From: Anaerolineales bacterium
GTDB taxonomy: Bacteria > Chloroflexota > Anaerolineae > Anaerolineales > Villigracilaceae
Direction of reading: 5' to 3'
Length of the DNA: 64,000 nucleotides
Assembly: GCA_016789305.1 (NCBI GenBank)
Contig: JAEURJ010000013.1
Coordinates: forward strand, 310,001 to 374,000
Shown here: piece after piece, positions 8,845-18,875 of the stretch
Layout of the letters: each line of letters begins with the position of its first letter
How positions within the stretch are numbered: position 1 is the first letter of the stretch
Program-made: the position numbers and the translations under genes
Notes under the pieces: generated by a model
Told to the model about the DNA's origin: nothing
The model's database searches: none
Seen by the model: the letters and a program-made list of their open reading frames with translations, nothing else

Positions 8845-8870
8845 ATGGGCGCTTGCAGGCGCCCATTTTT
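8845..8870 (+). terminator. Intrinsic terminator after the CBS gene
   Basis: The stem ATGGGCGC/GCGCCCAT (8845-8852 with 8859-8866) has a 6-nt loop and is followed by a T run. Confidence 0.85.
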
Positions 8871-8897
8871 GATTTTATTACTACGATGTGAGGAAAT

Positions 8898-10385
8898 ATG
8901 CAGGAATATTCCATTCATGAATTGCAGGAAAAAATGTCATCTGGTGAGATGACTGCTCATCAGTTGGTCACGGGGTATTTGGAGCGGATCGACTCACTGG
9001 ACGGAAAGGTGAACTCGATCATCGAGAGGAATCCCGACGCACTACAAACCGCTTCTTCTCTTGACGAGGAGCGGCGTGCCGGCAAAGTGCGGAGTCCGCT
9101 CCACGGCATCCCCGTCCTACTAAAAGACAACATCGATACGCACGACAAAATGCAAACCACGGCCGGTTCGCTGGCATTGGAAGGTCACATCGCATCGAAG
9201 GATGCATTTATCGTGAAGCAGTTGCGCAAAGCAGGTGCAATCATCCTTGGTAAAACAAATTTAAGTGAGTGGGCCAATTTCCGCGGACGGCACTCGATCA
9301 GCGGATGGTCCTCCCGTGGCGGATTGACCCGCAATCCGTATGCGCTGGATCGTTCCGCTTGTGGTTCATCCTCCGGTTCCGGAGCGGCCATTGCAGCGAA
9401 TTTTGCCTCCGTGGCGGTGGGGACCGAAACGGACGGTTCGATCATTTGTCCTGCGCAAACGAATGGAATTGTCGGCATCAAGCCCACGCTTGGATTGTTA
9501 AGCCGAAGTGGAATTATCCCGATCGCACACAGCCAGGATACGCCCGGTCCCATGGCACGGACAGTGGCCGACGCCGCAATCCTGCTCGGGCTGATGACGG
9601 GAGTCGATGAAAGAGATTCAGCCACGAGATTAAGCGCGAAACGCGAATTTAAATCCTATGAAAAATTTTTGGACAAGAACGGACTCAAAGGCGCGCGTAT
9701 CGGCGTCGCGAGGAATATGGCGGGCACGGATCAGCGCATCCTCAAGATTTTCGACTCTGCAATCGATGTGATGAAGCAATTGGGCGCAGTCATCGTTGAC
9801 CCGGCCAACGTATCAAACTTCAATAAATTTGGCGCCACAGAAACTGACGTGCTGCATTATGAATTCAAGTCGGATCTAAATAAATATCTGGCGGGTTCCA
9901 ATTCGAAGTTGAAAACGATGGCTGAGATCATCAAGTTTAACGAAGAGCACAAGGAAAGTGTTTTGAAATATTTCGGACAGGAACACATGGAAATTGCCCA
10001 GAAGAAAGCAGGACTGCGCGACAAAAAATATCGTGAAGCGCTTGCAAAAAATCTTTTGCTGACACGCAAAAATGGAATCGATGCGACGATGAAGAAATAT
10101 AAACTGGATGCGATCATTGTTCCATCGGGAGGTCCCTCATGGATGATCGACCTGGCCAATGGGGATGCGATCAATTGGGACATGGAAAGCACGTCGCCTG
10201 CAGCGGTGGCTGGGTATCCGCATATCACGGTTCCTGCTGGTTATATTTTGGGTTTGCCAGTGGGATTATCATTCTTCGCCAGTGCGTGGCAGGAATCCAC
10301 TTTGATCAAACTTGCGTACGCTTTTGAACAAGCCACGAATATCCGTAAGCCGCCGCAGTTTTTGGAATCGGCTGCCATTGCGTAA
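8898..10385 (+). CDS. Amidase (amidase signature family)
   Basis: The 495-residue enzyme hydrolyses an amide with the Ser-cisSer-Lys triad of the amidase signature family. The lysine is in GIPVLLKDNID. The Gly/Ser signature is SACGSSSGSGAAIAANFASVAVGTETDGSI, with the nucleophilic serine in GTETDGSI. It resembles stand-alone amidases related to GatA more than a glutamyl-tRNA subunit, because no gatB or gatC is nearby and the C-terminal half differs. No signal peptide is seen, so it is probably cytoplasmic. The substrate is unknown. GAGGA lies 5 bp before the start. Confidence 0.88.
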   Translation: MQEYSIHELQEKMSSGEMTAHQLVTGYLERIDSLDGKVNSIIERNPDALQTASSLDEERRAGKVRSPLHGIPVLLKDNIDTHDKMQTTAGSLALEGHIASKDAFIVKQLRKAGAIILGKTNLSEWANFRGRHSISGWSSRGGLTRNPYALDRSACGSSSGSGAAIAANFASVAVGTETDGSIICPAQTNGIVGIKPTLGLLSRSGIIPIAHSQDTPGPMARTVADAAILLGLMTGVDERDSATRLSAKREFKSYEKFLDKNGLKGARIGVARNMAGTDQRILKIFDSAIDVMKQLGAVIVDPANVSNFNKFGATETDVLHYEFKSDLNKYLAGSNSKLKTMAEIIKFNEEHKESVLKYFGQEHMEIAQKKAGLRDKKYREALAKNLLLTRKNGIDATMKKYKLDAIIVPSGGPSWMIDLANGDAINWDMESTSPAAVAGYPHITVPAGYILGLPVGLSFFASAWQESTLIKLAYAFEQATNIRKPPQFLESAAIA

Positions 10386-10405
10386 AATTATATATAATTT
10401 ATAAT
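10378..10405 (+). promoter_or_regulatory. Putative promoter of the formate dehydrogenase operon
   Basis: TTGCGT (10378-10383) and TATAAT (10400-10405) are separated by 16 bp, 42 bp upstream of the NuoEF start, in an AT-rich spacer. Confidence 0.5.
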
Positions 10406-10447
10406 AGTTACAGTTCGATGAAGTATTCCAATCCGTCTGGAGCGTGA

Positions 10448-12340
10448 ATGTCTGAAATTGATCTAGCCCCCGTACAACCTGCAATCGAACAATATATTCC
10501 CAAGGGCCGTGCCGGGCTTTTACCTGCCCTGCATGCAGTTCAGAAAATTTATGGGTGGCTTCCCGAAGAAGCAGCTTCCGAGATTGCCAAAGCGCTGCGT
10601 GTGCCGCTTGCCGATGTGCATGGGGTGATTGAGTTTTATTCCATGTTTTACAACGAACCTGTCGGAAAACGGATCATTCGTGTGTGTACAGACCAGGCTT
10701 GTGCATTAAAGGGTGGTGACGGATTATTGAATCATCTCTGTCATCATTATGATGTAACACCGGGTCAGACGACCGAGGACCTGTCTCTCACCATTGAGTC
10801 GAGTCCATGCCTCGGGCTGTGTGAACAGGCTCCTGTGGCTTTGGTGGATGACGATGCCGAAACAAATATTTCACCTGACTTTCATGATTATGAACTGGGA
10901 TTGCCTCGTTCGATTGTGTATGGATCGATTCGAAAATTAACCGCCAATTGTGGCGAAGGTACAACCACGCTGGCAAAATATGGCGAATATGAAGGCCTGA
11001 AAAAAGCACGAACCTTGGGTCGTTTGCAGGTGATTGAGGAAGTCAAAGCTTCTGGTTTGATCGGACGCGGCGGCGCAGCTTTCCCCACAGGAATCAAAGG
11101 TGAAGGGGCGGAGAAAGCGATTGGCAAACAAAAATATGTGGTCTGCAACGCGGATGAATCCGAGCCTGGCACGTTCAAGGATCGCGTTCTCTTGTCAGAT
11201 GATCCTCATCGAGTGATTGAAGGCATGTGTATCACTGCGTATGCAATCGGTGCAAGCAAAGGTTATATTTATATCCGCGGGGAATATCCGTACATCGTCC
11301 CAATTCTGGAAGATGCTTTACAAGAGGCGCGAGAAGTGGGGTACCTCGGTGATCATTTTGATATTGAAATCCGGGTTGGGGCAGGAGCGTATATTTGTGG
11401 CGAAGAGACTGCATTGTTTGAATCCATTGAAGGCAAGCGCGGATTTCCGCGAGTCAAGCCGCCTTTCCCGGTCACGCATGGATTGTTCGGAGAGCCGACC
11501 GTTATTAATAATGTTGAGACGTTATGTAATCTTCCCCTGATCCTCACTGAAGGAGCGGAGGGTTATCGCAAACTCGGCACAGAGAAATCTCCGGGCCCCA
11601 AATTATTCTGCGTTTCTGGTGATGTAACTCAGCCTGGCTTGTACGAAGTCCCATTTGGCGTGACCTTGCGCGAACTGCTTGAAATGGCCGGTGGAGTTAA
11701 GGGTGGGAAGTCATTGAAGGCTGTCTTGCTGGGTGGCGCTGCCGGAGCATATGCCTCATCCGCTCATTTGGATGTCAAATTGACATTTGAAGATTTACGC
11801 GCAGCTGGGCTCCCGCTTGGCTCCGGTGTGGTGATGGTTTTTGATGAAACACGAGATATGCGCGATTCTTTAAATCGATTGGGGCATTTCTTTGCACATG
11901 AATCTTGCGGCAAGTGCTATCCCTGTCAAATGGGGACGCAACGCCAGATGGAAATACTCAATCGTGTAGCCAACGGAAAGGCTTTGCCTGAAGATATGAT
12001 CCGTTTGCAGGATGTCGGTTGGACGATGACCGATGCGAGTCTGTGCGGGTTAGGTCAAACGGCAGGGAGCGCGGTTTTATCTGCAATTAAATTATGGCCT
12101 GAATTGTTCGAGTCAGGCTCGTTACCTGACGCTCGTGTTGAAGTGAAAGCCGAGAAGAAAATAATTGTAAAAACGATGAAGCCCAAGGCTGCAAAGAAAT
12201 CTGTAGCAAAAGCGAAGACAGCAAAGAAAGCGACTACTAAAAAAACCGTGGCAAAAAAGATTGTAAAACCTGTCAAAGCAAAGGCAAAGAAAATTACAAC
12301 TAAAAAATCTGCTGCGCGCAAATCTGTAAAGAAGCGTTAA
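10448..12340 (+). CDS. NuoE-NuoF fusion, NADH-oxidising diaphorase subunit of formate dehydrogenase, with Lys-rich tail
   Basis: The 630-residue protein joins two subunits that are normally separate. Residues 1 to about 150 are NuoE-like, a thioredoxin-fold [2Fe-2S] domain with ligands in CTDQAC and CLGLC. Residues about 160-565 are NuoF-like, with the FMN/NAD site [12 protein letters not shown] and [14 protein letters not shown], an SLBB region, and a [4Fe-4S] site [10 protein letters not shown]...CGLGQ. The last 64 residues are a low-complexity tail with 26 Lys and 2 Arg plus many Ala and Thr, resembling histone H1 tails. The gene leads an operon with a ferredoxin-type subunit and FdhA, so it probably passes electrons between formate and NAD+. 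The tail is not part of any diaphorase fold I know. Confidence 0.9.
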   Translation: MSEIDLAPVQPAIEQYIPKGRAGLLPALHAVQKIYGWLPEEAASEIAKALRVPLADVHGVIEFYSMFYNEPVGKRIIRVCTDQACALKGGDGLLNHLCHHYDVTPGQTTEDLSLTIESSPCLGLCEQAPVALVDDDAETNISPDFHDYELGLPRSIVYGSIRKLTANCGEGTTTLAKYGEYEGLKKARTLGRLQVIEEVKASGLIGRGGAAFPTGIKGEGAEKAIGKQKYVVCNADESEPGTFKDRVLLSDDPHRVIEGMCITAYAIGASKGYIYIRGEYPYIVPILEDALQEAREVGYLGDHFDIEIRVGAGAYICGEETALFESIEGKRGFPRVKPPFPVTHGLFGEPTVINNVETLCNLPLILTEGAEGYRKLGTEKSPGPKLFCVSGDVTQPGLYEVPFGVTLRELLEMAGGVKGGKSLKAVLLGGAAGAYASSAHLDVKLTFEDLRAAGLPLGSGVVMVFDETRDMRDSLNRLGHFFAHESCGKCYPCQMGTQRQMEILNRVANGKALPEDMIRLQDVGWTMTDASLCGLGQTAGSAVLSAIKLWPELFESGSLPDARVEVKAEKKIIVKTMKPKAAKKSVAKAKTAKKATTKKTVAKKIVKPVKAKAKKITTKKSAARKSVKKR

Positions 12341-12352
12341 GGCTGAGGCGAA

Positions 12353-13048
12353 ATGGCTGAGATCACTTTAATAATTGACGGACAGGAAGTCACTGCCGAG
12401 CAGGGCAAAACTCTTCTTGAGGTAGCGCGGGAAATCGGCAAGGATATTCCCACGATCTGTTTCCATGAAGCCACGACCGCCAATGCGCTTTGCCGCATCT
12501 GTGTTGTGGAAGTGGAAGGGCAGAGAGTGCTTCAGCCAGCTTGCATTGTCAAAGCAGGAGCAGGCATGAAGGTCCAGACGAGAAGCGAGAAAGTTGTTCG
12601 CGCGAGACGGACGATCCTTGAAATGCTCCAATCCACGATGGATTTATCCGATGCGCCTGAAATCCAACAGATGATGGTTGAATACGGCGCAGATGCGAAT
12701 CGCTTCCCAGGTGCTGAACGCCGCGAATCCGAAGTGATTGATGATAATCCAATGTATGTGCGTGATTATTCGAAATGCTTGTTGTGCTGGCGCTGCGTGC
12801 AAGTCTGTGCCGATGATGCGCAATATACATTTGCAATCAATTTCGATGGCCGCGGATTCGAAACACAGATCGGAACATTTTTTGACAAGGCGATTCCTGA
12901 AACATCCTGTGTGTTGTGCGGACAATGTGTGGGCGTTTGTCCCACGGGTGCGCTGAAACCCAAGCGGGAATATTTATTGGAACAAGGCATGACCCCGCAG
13001 GAGATCGGCGTGTTGAATACCGGTAGAAAGCAGAGGAAGCAAAGATGA
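12353..13048 (+). CDS. Iron-sulfur subunit of formate dehydrogenase (HoxU/NuoG N-terminal type)
   Basis: The 231-residue electron-transfer protein has an N-terminal [2Fe-2S] ferredoxin fold ([17 protein letters not shown], then a further Cys in LQPAC). A NuoG-type linker follows, then two [4Fe-4S] motifs ([11 protein letters not shown] and [15 protein letters not shown]). This is the arrangement of the small FeS subunits that connect a diaphorase to a hydrogenase or formate dehydrogenase. The His-Cys cluster motif of NuoG is not obvious. It starts 12 bp after the NuoEF stop and overlaps the fdh start by 4 bp, so the three proteins are probably made in equal amounts. Confidence 0.9.
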   Translation: MAEITLIIDGQEVTAEQGKTLLEVAREIGKDIPTICFHEATTANALCRICVVEVEGQRVLQPACIVKAGAGMKVQTRSEKVVRARRTILEMLQSTMDLSDAPEIQQMMVEYGADANRFPGAERRESEVIDDNPMYVRDYSKCLLCWRCVQVCADDAQYTFAINFDGRGFETQIGTFFDKAIPETSCVLCGQCVGVCPTGALKPKREYLLEQGMTPQEIGVLNTGRKQRKQR

Positions 13049-15204
13049 TCAAGGCTGACAGAGTTGTTTCCACCACCTGTCCCTATTGCGGTGTGGGCTG
13101 CAATTTAATGTTACATGTCAAAGACGAACATGTATTTAAAGTGACCACTCCGTTTGACGGCCCGGTGAATCACGGCAATTTATGTGTGAAGGGTCGTTTT
13201 GGTTACGACTATATTTATCATCCCAAACGAGTGACTACACCTTTGATGCGTAAGACCCCTCAAAAAGCCGGGGAACGCACCCAGGCTTTTGACCGCTCCG
13301 AATGGCATGAAGTGACGTGGGATGAAGCGCTCGATTACACAGCAGATCGTTTGGTCGAAATTTATAAACGCGATGGTTCGGATGCGATGGCAGTGTATTG
13401 TTGCGCGAAAGCCACCAACGAAGATAATTATCTTTTGCAGAAAATGTATCGTGCCATCTTCCGCACGAACAATGTGGATCATTGCACGCGATTATGTCAC
13501 GCGGGCTCGGTGGTGGCGCTTCAACAAGCGACTGGTTCCTCTGCGATGAGCAATACAGCTTCGCAGGTAATTCAAAACGATGTATTTATCGTGACAGGTT
13601 CCAATACTTCCGAAAACCATCCCATCATCGCCTTGCAAATGAAGGAAGCTGTTCAGAAACATGGCGCGAAGATGATCGTGGTGGACCCGCGTCGCATTGA
13701 CCTCGTCGACATGGCGGAGTTGTGGCTTCCGCTGAAGCCCGGCACGAATGTACCTGTTTTTACCGCGATGGCGTATGTGATCGTCGAAGAGAATCTGGTC
13801 AATCACGATTTTATCGATGACAGAACTGAAGGCTACACTGAATTTCTTTCGACGCTCGAAACGTTCACGCCGGAATATGCTGAGGAAATTTCCGGTGTGC
13901 CCGCCGAGGATATTCGCAAAGCAGCGCGACTCTATGCCAAAGCCGACAAGGCTGCAATTTATTGGGGCATGGGAATCTCGCAGCTTTCGCATGGTACGGC
14001 TTCAGCGCTTGCTTTGATCAATCTTGCATTTCTCACAGGTCACATTGGTCGTGAAGGCACGGGCCTTAATCCATTGCGCGGACAAAATAATGTGCAGGGT
14101 GCCAGTGATATGGGTTCCATGCCGTTTCATTATCCCGGCTACATGCGCGTGGATAATCCTGATAATCGCGCCAAGTGGGAAAGGGCGTGGAATATTGAAG
14201 AGGGCGGTCTCAGTCTTAAACTTGGATTGACCACTACCGAAATTCTTGGTCATGCGCATGAAGGTGGCATTCGTGCCTTGTACATCATGGGCGAGAACCC
14301 GATGATGTCCGAACCTAATTTGAATGAGACTCGCAAGCACATGCAGCAACTTGAATTCCTGGTGGCACAGGATATTTTCATCAATGAGTCGGCAGCGTTT
14401 GCGGATGTGTTTTTCCCTGCGACTCCCTTTGCCGAAAAAGATGGGACGTTCTCCAATACGGACCGTCGCGTGCAGCGTGTCCGTGCTGCGCATGCTCCCC
14501 GCGGACAAGCCCGGCCCGATTGGCAGATCATTTGTGACCTCGCCAAGCGCCTCGAATCCAGACTGGGAGTTGCCTCAGCGTACTGGGATTATTCCCACCC
14601 CGAAGAAGTGTTGCGTGAAATGGGAAATGTGAATCCAGATTATGCCGGCATTACTTATGATCGCATCGATAAAATCGGCCTGATCTATCCTGTGCCGAGC
14701 ATGGAACACCCCGGCACACCGACTCTGTTTACCGAGACCTTCCCACGTGGTCGCGGAAAATTCCACCCGTTGGAATATGTCCCTGTGCGCGAAGAGGCCG
14801 ACGATGAATATCCGTTCATCCTCACGACCGGCAGATTGCTGGAACATTGGCATGGCGGCACGATGACACGCAACTCCGTTCTGAACGATGCCTACCCTGA
14901 AGCGCGCGTGGAAATCCATCCTGCTGACGCAGAGATTCATGGCATTCGAAACGGTGACCCAGTCAAGGTCCAGAGCAGACGCGGTGAGATTGTTGTTCGT
15001 GCTACTGTTACCGAAAAGACCACAGTGGGCGTGGTCTTCCTTCCCTGGCATTTTCACGAAGCCGCTGCGAATTTATTGACGAATGATGTATTGGATCCCC
15101 AGGCAAAGATTCCCGAATTTAAGGCTTGCGCGGTTCAAGTATTTCCAGCACGCGAAGACGATCTTGCTCGTCCAGATGTTGTTGTGAACCGGGGTAGGTA
15201 CTAA
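13045..15204 (+). CDS. fdhF: Formate dehydrogenase alpha subunit (molybdopterin, Cys type)
   Basis: The 719-residue molybdo- or tungstopterin oxidoreductase interconverts formate and CO2. An N-terminal [4Fe-4S] site uses Cys12, Cys15, Cys19 and Cys47. The active-site region [16 protein letters not shown] places Cys151 (TGT codon) at the metal-ligand position that is selenocysteine in E. coli FdhF. The adjacent histidine needed for proton transfer is kept. Pterin-binding blocks follow ([21 protein letters not shown], [16 protein letters not shown]). No twin-arginine signal is present, so the complex is cytoplasmic. With NuoEF and the FeS subunit it forms an NAD-dependent soluble enzyme. Maturation genes such as fdhD are not in this window. 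Confidence 0.93.
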   Translation: MIKADRVVSTTCPYCGVGCNLMLHVKDEHVFKVTTPFDGPVNHGNLCVKGRFGYDYIYHPKRVTTPLMRKTPQKAGERTQAFDRSEWHEVTWDEALDYTADRLVEIYKRDGSDAMAVYCCAKATNEDNYLLQKMYRAIFRTNNVDHCTRLCHAGSVVALQQATGSSAMSNTASQVIQNDVFIVTGSNTSENHPIIALQMKEAVQKHGAKMIVVDPRRIDLVDMAELWLPLKPGTNVPVFTAMAYVIVEENLVNHDFIDDRTEGYTEFLSTLETFTPEYAEEISGVPAEDIRKAARLYAKADKAAIYWGMGISQLSHGTASALALINLAFLTGHIGREGTGLNPLRGQNNVQGASDMGSMPFHYPGYMRVDNPDNRAKWERAWNIEEGGLSLKLGLTTTEILGHAHEGGIRALYIMGENPMMSEPNLNETRKHMQQLEFLVAQDIFINESAAFADVFFPATPFAEKDGTFSNTDRRVQRVRAAHAPRGQARPDWQIICDLAKRLESRLGVASAYWDYSHPEEVLREMGNVNPDYAGITYDRIDKIGLIYPVPSMEHPGTPTLFTETFPRGRGKFHPLEYVPVREEADDEYPFILTTGRLLEHWHGGTMTRNSVLNDAYPEARVEIHPADAEIHGIRNGDPVKVQSRRGEIVVRATVTEKTTVGVVFLPWHFHEAAANLLTNDVLDPQAKIPEFKACAVQVFPAREDDLARPDVVVNRGRY

Positions 15205-15298
15205 AAAGCTGTTCCAACTTGTACATTAATGGCGTTTCAATATCATCGCATTTTATAATTTCAATAAAATGAAAGTACAATCTGGGGAAATCTTTTAT

Positions 15299-17176
15299 AT
15301 GAAAACAGAGAAAACAGCGACGGTTCCCAGGGAAGCTGATCAATTGTCTTCTGGCGGAAGAGCCCGAGGGATATTCCTTGGGTTTCTCGCTGCAGTAATT
15401 GTTTTTTTTCTGTTCCTGTGGTTTGCCGTGGACGGAACCACTGAACGGATTATCATAGTAAGTGGGGGCATGCTTTTTATGCTGGTGATTGTTCATCTTC
15501 AAAGACTATCCATCAAGGCAATACGAACTGCCTTGATGCGTGCGGAGGTCAGCGAATCCCGTTACCAGACCCTGCTCGAAAATATCCCCATCATTACGTA
15601 TATCAATGACGTTTCGCCCGAGTCTCGCACCACTTATGTAAGCCCTCAAGTCGGGGAATTTCTCGGGTACTCGCAGAACGACTTTCAGGTTGATCCATTG
15701 TTATGGGTCAACATTATTCACCCGGATGATCGTGACAGGGTGTTGAGCGAAAACGCTCGAACTTCAGAGACTTTGGATAAATTCAGTGTCGAATATCGCT
15801 TAATAACAAAGAATGGCAATGTGATCTGGACCAGGGACGAAGCGATTGTAGTGCTCGATGAAAACAATCAACCTCAATATTGGCTGGGAATTTGGTCGGA
15901 TATCACGTCGATTAAAGAATCTCAGAAAATGCAGGCAGCCGCCTTTGATGCCTTGACGCGGCGCAGCAACCAATTGCAAACTGCAAGTGAGGTATCCCGG
16001 GCTGCCACATCTATTTTGGATTTGGATGAATTGCTCCCTGAAGTGGTTGAATTAATCCGCGGCCATTTTGAATATTACTATGTAGGTATTTTTCTGGCCG
16101 ACGAAAAGCACGAGAGCCTCATACTCCGGGCCGCTACAGGTGAAATGGGTAGAAAGATGGTAGATTCTCAGCATTCACTGGGAATTGGCAATTCTTCCAT
16201 GGTGGGATGGTGTGTGGCGAATAATCGGGCGCGTATCGCTTTGGACGTGGGGAAGGATGCAGTTCATTTCAAAAACCCGATCCTTCCATTGACACGCTCC
16301 GAACTGGCGCTTCCTTTGAGAGCGCGCGGACGTGTGATCGGCGCGATGACCATTCAATCTCATTTGGAGTCGGCGTTTTCAGAATCAGATATTACTGCAT
16401 TGCAGACCATGACTGATCAGGTGGCCAATTCCATTGAGACGGCGCGTCTATTCAATGACCGGGTCAACCTGATACGGGAGTTGGAAACCAAAAATGCCGA
16501 GCTTGAACAATTTGCATATACGGTCTCGCACGACCTGAAATCCCCGCTTGTTACGATACGCGGCTACCTCGGGTATTTGAAAGAGGATGCCTATAAAGGC
16601 GATTATGAAAGGTTTGACCACGATTTGAATCGTGTTGTGTCGGCGACGATCACCATGCAATCCTTGTTGAGAGATCTTCTTAACCTTTCCAAGGTTGGGC
16701 GCACGGAGGATACGATAGAAAATGTGGCTGTGGGCGATGTGACAAGAGATGTGCTTGAAATGTTTTATGAAAATTATCGTGAAAACAAAATCCAAATTAA
16801 GGTCGCCGCCGACCTGCCAGTGGTCCGTGTCAATCGGACCAGAATGAGCGAAGTCATCCAGAACTTATTGGGAAATGCTTTGAAGTTTTTGGGAGAGCAA
16901 CCTTTGCCTTGCATTGAAATTGGTTCTGGCGGCATGGATGAAGTTACGAATCACCCCGTCATCTTTGTCCGTGATAATGGCATTGGGATCGAGCCGCAAT
17001 ATCATGGCCAAATATTTGGGCTTTTCAATCGATTAAATCCTGATACAGATGGAACCGGAGTTGGCCTGACGCTTGTAAAAAGGATCATTGAAATGTATGG
17101 CGGACGAATCTGGGTGCGATCCGAGGGCGCAGGAAAAGGAAGCGCGTTTTACTTCACCCTTCCGCCTGTCGATTAA
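15299..17176 (+). CDS. PAS-GAF sensor histidine kinase
   Basis: The 625-residue kinase has two closely spaced membrane segments (about residues 23-45 and 50-68). Next comes a PAS/PAC domain (about 85-205, ending YRLITKNGNVIWTRDE...WLGIWSDIT), a GAF domain (about 230-380) and a coiled linker. The HisKA box is FAYTVSHDLKSPLVTIRGYL with the phospho-accepting His, followed by an HATPase domain (NLLGNALKFLG, DNGIGIEP, GTGVGLTLVKRI). There is no response regulator next to it, so it is an orphan. ATG 15299 is chosen over 15269 because GGGGAA lies about 11 bp upstream. The phytochrome-like kinase half suggests redox or small-molecule sensing, but the ligand is unknown. Confidence 0.88.
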   Translation: MKTEKTATVPREADQLSSGGRARGIFLGFLAAVIVFFLFLWFAVDGTTERIIIVSGGMLFMLVIVHLQRLSIKAIRTALMRAEVSESRYQTLLENIPIITYINDVSPESRTTYVSPQVGEFLGYSQNDFQVDPLLWVNIIHPDDRDRVLSENARTSETLDKFSVEYRLITKNGNVIWTRDEAIVVLDENNQPQYWLGIWSDITSIKESQKMQAAAFDALTRRSNQLQTASEVSRAATSILDLDELLPEVVELIRGHFEYYYVGIFLADEKHESLILRAATGEMGRKMVDSQHSLGIGNSSMVGWCVANNRARIALDVGKDAVHFKNPILPLTRSELALPLRARGRVIGAMTIQSHLESAFSESDITALQTMTDQVANSIETARLFNDRVNLIRELETKNAELEQFAYTVSHDLKSPLVTIRGYLGYLKEDAYKGDYERFDHDLNRVVSATITMQSLLRDLLNLSKVGRTEDTIENVAVGDVTRDVLEMFYENYRENKIQIKVAADLPVVRVNRTRMSEVIQNLLGNALKFLGEQPLPCIEIGSGGMDEVTNHPVIFVRDNGIGIEPQYHGQIFGLFNRLNPDTDGTGVGLTLVKRIIEMYGGRIWVRSEGAGKGSAFYFTLPPVD

Positions 17177-17199
17177 AACATAAAAATGCAACGACTTTT

Positions 17200-17832
17200 G
17201 TGACAACCCATACTGTACCCCTTTCTGAAATCAGACTCGAGCACGAGGTATTGAAGTCGCGCTTCATTGCCACGCTTGCACCTGCTTTTTCCATTGACGA
17301 AGCGCGGACTTTTATGACGCGCATCAAAAAGGAATTTGCAGATGCCTCTCATAACGTTCCAGTGTATGTGATCGGTGGAGGAAATACAGTCACCGAATAT
17401 TTTTCTGATGATGGAGAACCGAGCGGGACTTCGGGCCGGCCTGCTCTGGCGGTCCTGCGCGGCAGCGGACTTGGCGATGTGGCTCTTGTGATCACCCGTT
17501 ATTTTGGAGGGACATTGCTTGGCACCGGTGGATTGGTCAAAGCGTATACCGAGGCTGCCCAATTGGTTGTCAATGCGGTTGGGCGCGGGAAGCGGGTTCC
17601 CGTTCATGTAGTGATGGCGGCCATTCCATATAACTTGTTGGAACGCATCCGTTTGCTTGCTCCGCACCATCACGGACAAATTCTGGGGGAGGATTTTGCC
17701 GGGGATATTACCCTGACCATGCAATTTCCGGTGGATGAATTCGATGCTTTTCAACGGGACGTACGTGAGCTTTCAGCGGGGAGGATCCAGGCTGAAATTA
17801 TTGAGACAAAAGAGGTGATCGTGCCGGTATAA
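17200..17832 (+). CDS. YigZ/IMPACT family protein
   Basis: The 210-residue protein has the UPF0029 N-terminal domain. Its core motif is YFSDDGEPSGTSGRPAL, followed by VALVITRYFGGTLLGTGGLVKAYTEAA. A smaller C-terminal domain of the DUF1949 kind covers about residues 135-205. The eukaryotic relative IMPACT regulates the GCN2 kinase; the bacterial role is unsettled but may involve ribosome or translation stress. The start is a GTG, because the ATG at 17186 runs into a stop. It lies 23 bp after the kinase gene. Confidence 0.88.
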   Translation: MTTHTVPLSEIRLEHEVLKSRFIATLAPAFSIDEARTFMTRIKKEFADASHNVPVYVIGGGNTVTEYFSDDGEPSGTSGRPALAVLRGSGLGDVALVITRYFGGTLLGTGGLVKAYTEAAQLVVNAVGRGKRVPVHVVMAAIPYNLLERIRLLAPHHHGQILGEDFAGDITLTMQFPVDEFDAFQRDVRELSAGRIQAEIIETKEVIVPV

Positions 17833-17853
17833 AGGGGAAATTTACAACTTCTT

Positions 17854-17867
17854 CATATTTCTTTCGC
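17854..17867 (+). promoter_or_regulatory. Putative response-regulator box A (DUF4405 copy 1)
   Basis: CATATTTCTTTCGC matches the five-site consensus CATAATTCCTTCAC at 11 of 14 positions. It lies 67 bp before the start codon, just upstream of a TTGGCA (17870-17875) and TACTTA pair. The stretch TTTACAACTTCTTCATA (17841-17857) recurs with one change at box B. Confidence 0.5.
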
Positions 17868-17933
17868 AATTGGCACACCTGGAAAGGTCTCCCTACTTAT
17901 AAAATCTTCATCGTTATAAGAAAAGGAGACAAA

Positions 17934-18446
17934 ATGTCAAAACAAAATATGACCAGATTGCTGCTCGATCTGAGCACCTTTGTTGCTTTGTTGGTTGTCG
18001 GCGCACCCCATTTCACCGGAGACGCCGTCCATGAATGGTTGGCGCTCGCCTTGAGCGGCGCGATCGTTTTCCATTTGCTGTTGAATTGGAAGTGGATCGT
18101 GGAGGTCACCTCGCGACTCTTTACAAAATCTGCAAAGAATCTGCGATTTGGATACTTCCTCAATTGGGGATTGTTCGTTAGCGGGATCATGATCGTGCTT
18201 TCAGGTTTGATGATCTCGAAAACAGTCGTGCCTTTCTTCGGGTTGTCCCTTCCTCAAAACATGTCCTGGAAGCAGCTTCATGAGCTTTTCACGAATATCA
18301 CCATGATATTAATGGGCCTGCATGTGGCTCTGCACTGGAATTGGATCGTGAACATGTTCAAGAGATTATTGCCTGTGCGCACAGCTTCAAAACCTGCGGC
18401 TTCCACTCCGGTTGCGACGCTTCAAAGAAAGGATGCCCGGTCATGA
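17934..18446 (+). CDS. DUF4405-type membrane protein, copy 1
   Basis: The 170-residue protein has four predicted membrane segments. Histidines sit in HEWLALALSGAIVFHLLLNW near the first helices and in LHELFTNITMILMGLHVALHW near the last. The paired histidines in helices 2 and 4 resemble b-type heme ligation in the cytochrome b561 superfamily, to which DUF4405 has been compared. Heme binding is inference. AAGGAG precedes the ATG. It overlaps the next gene by 4 bp, and the pair is repeated immediately downstream. Confidence 0.8.
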   Translation: MSKQNMTRLLLDLSTFVALLVVGAPHFTGDAVHEWLALALSGAIVFHLLLNWKWIVEVTSRLFTKSAKNLRFGYFLNWGLFVSGIMIVLSGLMISKTVVPFFGLSLPQNMSWKQLHELFTNITMILMGLHVALHWNWIVNMFKRLLPVRTASKPAASTPVATLQRKDARS

Positions 18447-18745
18447 ATACCGTTTTCAAGATACTTGTAATCCTTGTAGGAGCAACGTTGGTTGGTGGTT
18501 TGCTCTACGGTGTGGTAACTGTAACTTCTTCAAGCCAGAGTCCACAGTTTACAGAAGGCTCGTCCAGCGGACAGCTTCCTCCAGATGGCAATTTTGATCG
18601 ACCCGATCATGACGGGGAATCCAGTGGAATTCAATTCCCGATGGATTCGATAAAGAACCTGGCTATCATTTCGGTGGTTGGCGCTCTCTATTTCAATGCT
18701 GCAAAGTTCCTTGGTAAGAGGAAATCTATTCCCGCCTCGGTTTGA
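18443..18745 (+). CDS. Small two-helix membrane protein with acidic Pro/Gly loop, copy 1
   Basis: The 100-residue protein has a membrane helix near residues 5-27. A hydrophilic loop of about 40 residues rich in Ser, Pro, Gly and Asp (QLPPDGNFDRPDHDGES) follows, then a second helix near 70-88 and a basic end. The start codon overlaps the stop of the DUF4405 gene (ATGA). A gene of the same design follows the second DUF4405 gene. The family is not recognised. The design suggests an accessory subunit with a disordered external loop. Confidence 0.75.
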   Translation: MNTVFKILVILVGATLVGGLLYGVVTVTSSSQSPQFTEGSSSGQLPPDGNFDRPDHDGESSGIQFPMDSIKNLAIISVVGALYFNAAKFLGKRKSIPASV

Positions 18746-18760
18746 CACCACAAATTCAAA

Positions 18761-18793
18761 AAACACCCCTGTCCCAAGACAGGGGTGTTTTTT
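18761..18793 (+). terminator. Intrinsic terminator between the two DUF4405 modules
   Basis: A 13-bp stem (18761-18773 with 18778-18790) has a 4-nt loop and ends in a T run. It separates the two modules into independent transcription units. Confidence 0.92.
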
Positions 18794-18803
18794 ACAACTT
18801 CCT

Positions 18804-18817
18804 CATAATTCATCCAC
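18804..18817 (+). promoter_or_regulatory. Putative response-regulator box B (DUF4405 copy 2)
   Basis: CATAATTCATCCAC matches the consensus at 12 of 14 positions. It lies 59 bp before the start codon. The preceding TTTACAACTTCCTCATA at 18791-18807 differs from the box A copy by one base. Confidence 0.55.
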
Positions 18818-18875
18818 GTTTTCTGCACCATCAAAGTATAAATACCTATAAAATATCTCTTTCAAAGGAGCACAT

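Noticed and set aside
12055..12340. Lys-rich end of NuoEF as a separate histone-like gene
   Set aside because: It is continuous with the NuoF frame and has no start codon with a ribosome-binding site in the right place.
13495..13497. Possible selenocysteine in the formate dehydrogenase
   Set aside because: The active-site codon is TGT (Cys), and no in-frame TGA or SECIS-like hairpin is needed to read the gene.
17841..18820. Repeated upstream DNA as a sign of an insertion sequence
   Set aside because: The similarity is limited to the promoter box and short flank, and fits module duplication. No terminal inverted repeats or transposase were found.
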